A stretch of 64,000 bases of DNA from Oceanobacillus sojae (GTDB taxonomy: Bacteria; Bacillota; Bacilli; Bacillales; Amphibacillaceae). Made by a program: the position numbers and the translations under genes. Below the pieces are notes generated by a model that searched no databases, was not told the DNA's origin, and saw nothing but the letters and a program-made list of their open reading frames with translations. Position 1 is the stretch's first letter. Every line of letters begins with the position of its first letter. The stretch spans positions 1 through 64,000 of the forward strand of contig NZ_BJYM01000001.1 in the NCBI RefSeq assembly GCF_007991515.1, read 5' to 3'. Shown piece after piece: positions 60,091 to 64,000 of this stretch.

Positions 60091-60430
60091 AACATCATCA
60101 AAAATACAAAATTCAAGGCAAACTTCATTCTTTGGTGTAACCAGGTTCATACACCAGGTAGCATGTGATTTCCACATTTCTTATTATTGACCCTAAAGAA
60201 TATCTGTTTGCAGCCGTAACTTTATGGATGGTTAAAGTAAAGGAGGGTGGTTTTATTTCTCCATATTTTGTACATAACTTTAAAGATTTTCATACGCTCT
60301 GATTAGTTTCCTTCTTGAATTTGTACTATAATATAGGATGTACTGGTTTTATATTTATCCTGATTCAAACAGTAATGTTTTCATATTGCTGTTTTTCATT
60401 TAGGATATACGTGTTAGGAGGCAAGAAAAC
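60091..60430 (+). promoter_or_regulatory. recU upstream region
   Basis: No gene. A -10 box TATAAT lies at 60327-60332 with a weak -35 (TTAGTT, 18 bp away). AAGGAGGGTGG near 60240 has no usable start codon after it. Confidence 0.4.
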
Positions 60431-61009
60431 ATGAATTACCCAAATGGTCAGCGGAAATCACTAACCATAAAACCAAAGCAAACTAGTTTTAGCAGGAGAG
60501 GAATGACACTTGAGGAAGAAATAAATGAGACCACAGATTATTATCGCATACAGGGTCAGGCAATCATTCATAAAAAACCGACACCTGTGCAGATTGTAAA
60601 TGTTCATTACCCAAAGCGGAGTGCCGCAGTAATCACAGAAGCATATTTTAAGCAGGCATCAACCACTGATTACAATGGGGTCTATAAAGGAAAGTATATT
60701 GATTTTGAGGCAAAGGAAACAAAAAACAAGACTTCCTTCCCCCTTGCAAACATTCATGAACATCAGGTTCATCATATGCAGCAAATAATAAAGCATGGAG
60801 GAATCAGTTTTATTATTTTACGTTTTAGAGCTTACGAAGAAACTTATCTATTCGATGCAAAGGATTTATTTGTTTGCTGGCAGGAGCAATTTAATGGTGG
60901 TAAGAAATCAATTTCTTATGAACATATCAAACAGTTGGGATATGAAATCCCTTTTCACTATCAGAAAAAGGTTGATTTTTTATCAGTAGTTGATAAGCTC
61001 TACCTATAG
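60431..61009 (+). CDS. recU: Holliday junction resolvase RecU
   Basis: 192 aa. Conserved RRGMTLEEEINETTDYYRIQ, then the nuclease core TTDYNGVYKGKYIDFEAKET with the metal-binding Asp/Glu/Lys, and LANIHEHQVHHM. Cuts four-way junctions in recombinational repair and chromosome segregation. TAGGAGG precedes the ATG. It is followed after 17 nt by ponA, the conserved recU-ponA pair. Confidence 0.95.
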   Translation: MNYPNGQRKSLTIKPKQTSFSRRGMTLEEEINETTDYYRIQGQAIIHKKPTPVQIVNVHYPKRSAAVITEAYFKQASTTDYNGVYKGKYIDFEAKETKNKTSFPLANIHEHQVHHMQQIIKHGGISFIILRFRAYEETYLFDAKDLFVCWQEQFNGGKKSISYEHIKQLGYEIPFHYQKKVDFLSVVDKLYL

Positions 61010-61026
61010 ATATGGAGGTATAAAAA

Positions 61027-63930
61027 ATGGCCGATCAAAATAGCCAGTCAAGAGCTGCCAGAAGAAAGCAGCAAGGTAAAAAAACAAAGAAGAAAAAGAA
61101 ACAGCCTATTTGGAAAAAAATTATAAAGGTAGCCCTTTTATTATTTCTGATTTTATTTTTAGGCGGTGCTGCTGTCGGTGCGTATTGGATTGCTACAGCA
61201 CCTGACATTGAAGAAGACAAGCTGAACATACCTTTTTCATCTGCACTTTATGATGAAAACGGCGATCAGTTTGGCGATTTTAGTTCAGATGAAAAAAGGA
61301 CACAAGTAAAGTTTGAGGAGCTTCCGGATTTACTTATCGATGCTGTTACAGCTACAGAGGACGTCCGATTTTTTGATCATAACGGAATAGACCTCAAGCG
61401 TATCGGCGGCGCAATACAGGGCAACTTTACTGGAGGTTTTGGCTCCCAAGGTGCAAGTACAATCACGCAGCAGGTTGTCGAGCGTGCATTTTTAAGCAAC
61501 GAGAAAAAGATAAGCATTAAAGTCCAGGAAATGTGGATGGCTATGAAGCTGGAAAGAGAATACAGTAAAGAAGAAATCATGGAAATGTACTTAAACAGTA
61601 TTTTCTACGGTGCGAATTCTTATGGTGTTGCTCAAGCAGCGAAAACATATTTTGGAAAAGAAGATTTAAATGATCTTACCTTGCCGGAGGCTGCTATCTT
61701 AGCTGGGTTACCGCAGCGTCCAACAGCCTATAATCCATTTGAAAATCCGGAACTAACGGAAGAACGGATGAACACGGTATTAAATCTGATGGTACGTCAT
61801 GGAAAAATTACCGAAGCGGAGGCTGATGAAGCAAGAAGTGTTGACGTTGCTTCCCTATTAAATGAAAGCCGTCCTGACCCAACACCATATGATGCTTTTG
61901 TTAACCAGGTTCGCAGTGAGATTGAAGAAAAATTAGATGATGTTAATCTTGACTCAGACGGGTTAAAGGTATATACAACACTGGATCCGGATGCACAGCC
62001 ATATGTTGAAAGCATGCTTTCAGAGGAAGAATCACCAATCAGTTATCCAGATAATACACAGGCAGCAATGGTTGTTCTGGATACACAGACAGGAGCAATT
62101 AAGGCAATTGGCGGCAACCTGAATAATGAAGTCGGTTTTAATTATGCGATAAATGGAAATCCACAAGCTGGTTCTACGGTGAAACCATTTATGTCTTATG
62201 GTCCGGCTATTGAGTATAATCAGATGTCCACCTACCACCAGCTCGATGATGATGGTCCTTATGAAATCGAAGGCTCCAATCCGATCAGAAATGCCGGCAG
62301 AAGCTATAACGGCTGGGTGACAGCCCGATATGCATTACAGCAATCCCTGAATGTTCCAGCGGTCAAATTAATGGAAGAAGTCGGCAGGGAAAACTCGAAG
62401 GAATTTGCCGAGCGGCTGGGAATTCAATTTGATGAAGGTACTTTGGATGTCCGTGATGCAATCGGTGGAACAAGTGCACAGGTTAGTCCACTGCAAATGG
62501 CTGGTGCATACAGAGCATTCGGTAATAATGGCGAATATGCAGAGCCTTATGCAGTAACAAAAGTAGAATTTCCAGATGGCCGGGTAGTTGATTTAACGCC
62601 TGATTCAGAAAAAGTCATGGAAGATTATACTGCTTATATGGTAACTGACATGCTGAAATCAGTTGTAAGCTCTGGTACGGGTACCAACGCAGCTGTCCCA
62701 GGTTTAGATGTTGCAGGGAAAACAGGAACTACCACAATGGATAAACAGGAAGGAAACCCGGATTCCTGGTTTGTCGGCTATACGACAAATTACACGATAG
62801 CAGCCTGGACTGGTGGCTATGAAGTTTATGAAGATCCTGAAACCGGAAAAGATAAAACAAGGCGTGTTCCATTGCAGGATACTAGTCTTTCTCAGCAAAT
62901 GTTCCGCAACACAATGGGACATTTATCTGAAGGAATCGAAACGGCTGACTTTACCCGCCCTGATTCTGTTGTAGATGTTACTGTAGAAAAAGGAACAAAT
63001 CCGGCTGCTTTGGCAAGTGACAGTACTCCAAGCGAAAATAAAATTACGGAGCTGTTTGTTAAAGGTACAGAGCCAACGAAGGTTTCTGAGCGCTATGAAG
63101 AATTAGATGCAGTAAGCGGTCTGTCTGCAAGCTATAATGAAGATAATAATTCCATTGAAGTATCCTGGGATTATGATACTGATTCAGATGAAGATGTCAG
63201 CTTTGATGTAAGTGCCAGCATTGATGGAGGCAGTATGCAGTCCCTCTCTTCTACAAGTGACACATCCATGGAGATTTCAGACGTTGAAGAAGGTGCTGAA
63301 TATACCATTCAGGTTATTGCTGAGAGAGGCTCATTAACCAGTGACCCTGCTACAACAACGGTCAAGGTTCCTGGTGAAGACGAAGAAGAAGAAGAGACCG
63401 AAGAGATACCAGGCGTTTCCGGCTTATCTGCTGAGTTTGATGGTGATGAAACGATTAATGTTTCCTGGAGTTATGACGGCCCTTCAGCCAGCTTTGAAGT
63501 AAGCGTGAATGGTGAAACGGAAAACGTCGGTTCTGAAGGTATCAGTGTAAGCGGCGTTACACCGGGAGATTACAATATTACTGTTACACCAATCAGTGAG
63601 GAAGATAATGAAATTCGGGGTCCTTCAGCATCTACAAGTGTGACCGTCTCTGAAGCAGAGGAAGAAGAACCTGAAGAGGAAGAGCCTCCTGCTGATGAAG
63701 AAACAAATGGGGATGAATCAGATTCTGAATCGGATTCGGACTCAACTGAGGACACCGATCAAAATAATGATTCAACGGAAGAAAATAACAATAATGAATC
63801 CGAGAATAATGAGAGTGAATCTCAAGAACAAAATGAAACAGAACAAGAAGAAGAAGATAGTTCAAATTCTGAAGAGGAAACTCCTGACGACTCCTCTGAC
63901 CAGGGTGAAGACGAATCAAATAATGAGTAA
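61027..63930 (+). CDS. ponA: Class A penicillin-binding protein 1 (PBP1)
   Basis: 967 aa. Basic cytosolic head, one membrane helix (about 32-55), glycosyltransferase domain with catalytic E111 (TATEDVRFFDHNG) and GASTITQQVVER, then the transpeptidase with S383-x-x-K386 (GSTVKPF), SLN, and K565-T-G (AGKTGTT). Two fibronectin-like units (about 695-780 and 795-875) follow, then a long acidic Glu/Asp/Ser/Asn tail of roughly 90 residues. It polymerises and cross-links peptidoglycan and is the partner of GpsB. Confidence 0.96.
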   Translation: MADQNSQSRAARRKQQGKKTKKKKKQPIWKKIIKVALLLFLILFLGGAAVGAYWIATAPDIEEDKLNIPFSSALYDENGDQFGDFSSDEKRTQVKFEELPDLLIDAVTATEDVRFFDHNGIDLKRIGGAIQGNFTGGFGSQGASTITQQVVERAFLSNEKKISIKVQEMWMAMKLEREYSKEEIMEMYLNSIFYGANSYGVAQAAKTYFGKEDLNDLTLPEAAILAGLPQRPTAYNPFENPELTEERMNTVLNLMVRHGKITEAEADEARSVDVASLLNESRPDPTPYDAFVNQVRSEIEEKLDDVNLDSDGLKVYTTLDPDAQPYVESMLSEEESPISYPDNTQAAMVVLDTQTGAIKAIGGNLNNEVGFNYAINGNPQAGSTVKPFMSYGPAIEYNQMSTYHQLDDDGPYEIEGSNPIRNAGRSYNGWVTARYALQQSLNVPAVKLMEEVGRENSKEFAERLGIQFDEGTLDVRDAIGGTSAQVSPLQMAGAYRAFGNNGEYAEPYAVTKVEFPDGRVVDLTPDSEKVMEDYTAYMVTDMLKSVVSSGTGTNAAVPGLDVAGKTGTTTMDKQEGNPDSWFVGYTTNYTIAAWTGGYEVYEDPETGKDKTRRVPLQDTSLSQQMFRNTMGHLSEGIETADFTRPDSVVDVTVEKGTNPAALASDSTPSENKITELFVKGTEPTKVSERYEELDAVSGLSASYNEDNNSIEVSWDYDTDSDEDVSFDVSASIDGGSMQSLSSTSDTSMEISDVEEGAEYTIQVIAERGSLTSDPATTTVKVPGEDEEEEETEEIPGVSGLSAEFDGDETINVSWSYDGPSASFEVSVNGETENVGSEGISVSGVTPGDYNITVTPISEEDNEIRGPSASTSVTVSEAEEEEPEEEEPPADEETNGDESDSESDSDSTEDTDQNNDSTEENNNNESENNESESQEQNETEQEEEDSSNSEEETPDDSSDQGEDESNNE

Positions 63931-63931
63931 C

Positions 63932-63975
63932 AAAAAAACAATCCCGACTCTTTTATGAGCGGGATTGTTTTTTTG
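63932..63975 (+). terminator. Terminator of recU-ponA
   Basis: AACAATCCCG-A-CTC / GAG-CGGGATTGTT stem followed by T7. Confidence 0.85.
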
Positions 63976-64000
63976 TAAAGATAATTTTGCGAAAAAAACA

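Noticed and set aside
63570..63919. Minus-strand open frames over the ponA 3' end
   Set aside because: They are shadows of the acidic GAA/GAT/TCA-rich tail codons and contain only low-complexity Ser or Leu/His runs.
1..64000. CRISPR array, tRNA, rRNA, prophage or intact insertion sequence
   Set aside because: I found no spaced direct repeats of array type, no tRNA-like cloverleaf or rRNA segment, and no transposase or phage structural gene. The repeats seen are palindromic or dispersed motifs.

Overview
This window is chromosomal DNA from a low-GC, spore-forming member of the Bacillaceae, most like Oceanobacillus/Virgibacillus. The evidence is an AT-rich sequence with strong AGGAGG ribosome binding sites, an SspM-type spore protein, a YqfQ/VrrA-type spore protein, GpsB, a Bacillus-class RNase P RNA, and the block thyA-dfrA ... 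rlmL-rnpB-gpsB ... yppE-sspM-recU-ponA that I know from the B. subtilis ypp/yps region. There are no rRNAs, tRNAs, intact insertion sequences, prophage genes or CRISPR arrays.

Region 1 (1-26.7 kb) is accessory DNA built mainly of small redox and detoxification enzymes, most next to their own regulator: short-chain dehydrogenases, two old yellow enzymes, a flavin reductase-like protein, a nitroreductase, an NAD(P)H:quinone-type reductase, two Rid proteins, an isochorismatase-like hydrolase, alpha/beta hydrolases, an MFS exporter and a pair of small DMT exporters. Regulators are MerR, Lrp/AsnC (2), PadR, HxlR (3), LysR and ArsR. Palindromic candidate operators can be seen for several. The region is also decaying: at least six broken genes or remnants (frameshifts, a nonsense codon, truncations) are recognisable.

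Region 2 (26.9-33.7 kb) holds a Bce-type antimicrobial-peptide sensing and detoxification module (response regulator, intramembrane kinase, ABC ATPase, FtsX permease). It is followed by a structured repeat, a small three-helix membrane protein, a kinase-like protein without membrane helices, and a lipoprotein.

Region 3 (33.7-43.6 kb) holds ppdK divergent from ccpN-yqfL (pyruvate phosphate dikinase, a CBS-domain gluconeogenesis repressor, and the bifunctional PPDK regulator). After it come two lipoproteins, a methyltransferase preceded by a short leader ORF with competing hairpins, a XerS-like recombinase, a gene-poor stretch with a ruined acetyltransferase, and acylphosphatase.

Region 4 (43.6-64 kb) is mostly core: cardiolipin synthase, a Rieske-tailed FAD oxidoreductase, a 7Fe-type ferredoxin, MsrAB, YqfQ, YozE, tatA-tatA-tatC, thyA-dfrA, a cold-shock gene preceded by a promoter-hairpin-terminator unit, a ba3-type cytochrome oxidase operon, rlmL, rnpB, gpsB, cdd, yppE, sspM, recU and ponA.

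The best candidates for new regulation are (a) the promoter, ~100-nt hairpin transcript and terminator directly in front of the cold-shock gene, (b) the leader ORF with mutually exclusive stems before the methyltransferase, and (c) an ArsR regulator whose own promoter looks leaderless and carries an 18-bp operator repeated almost exactly in front of the neighbouring exporter pair.
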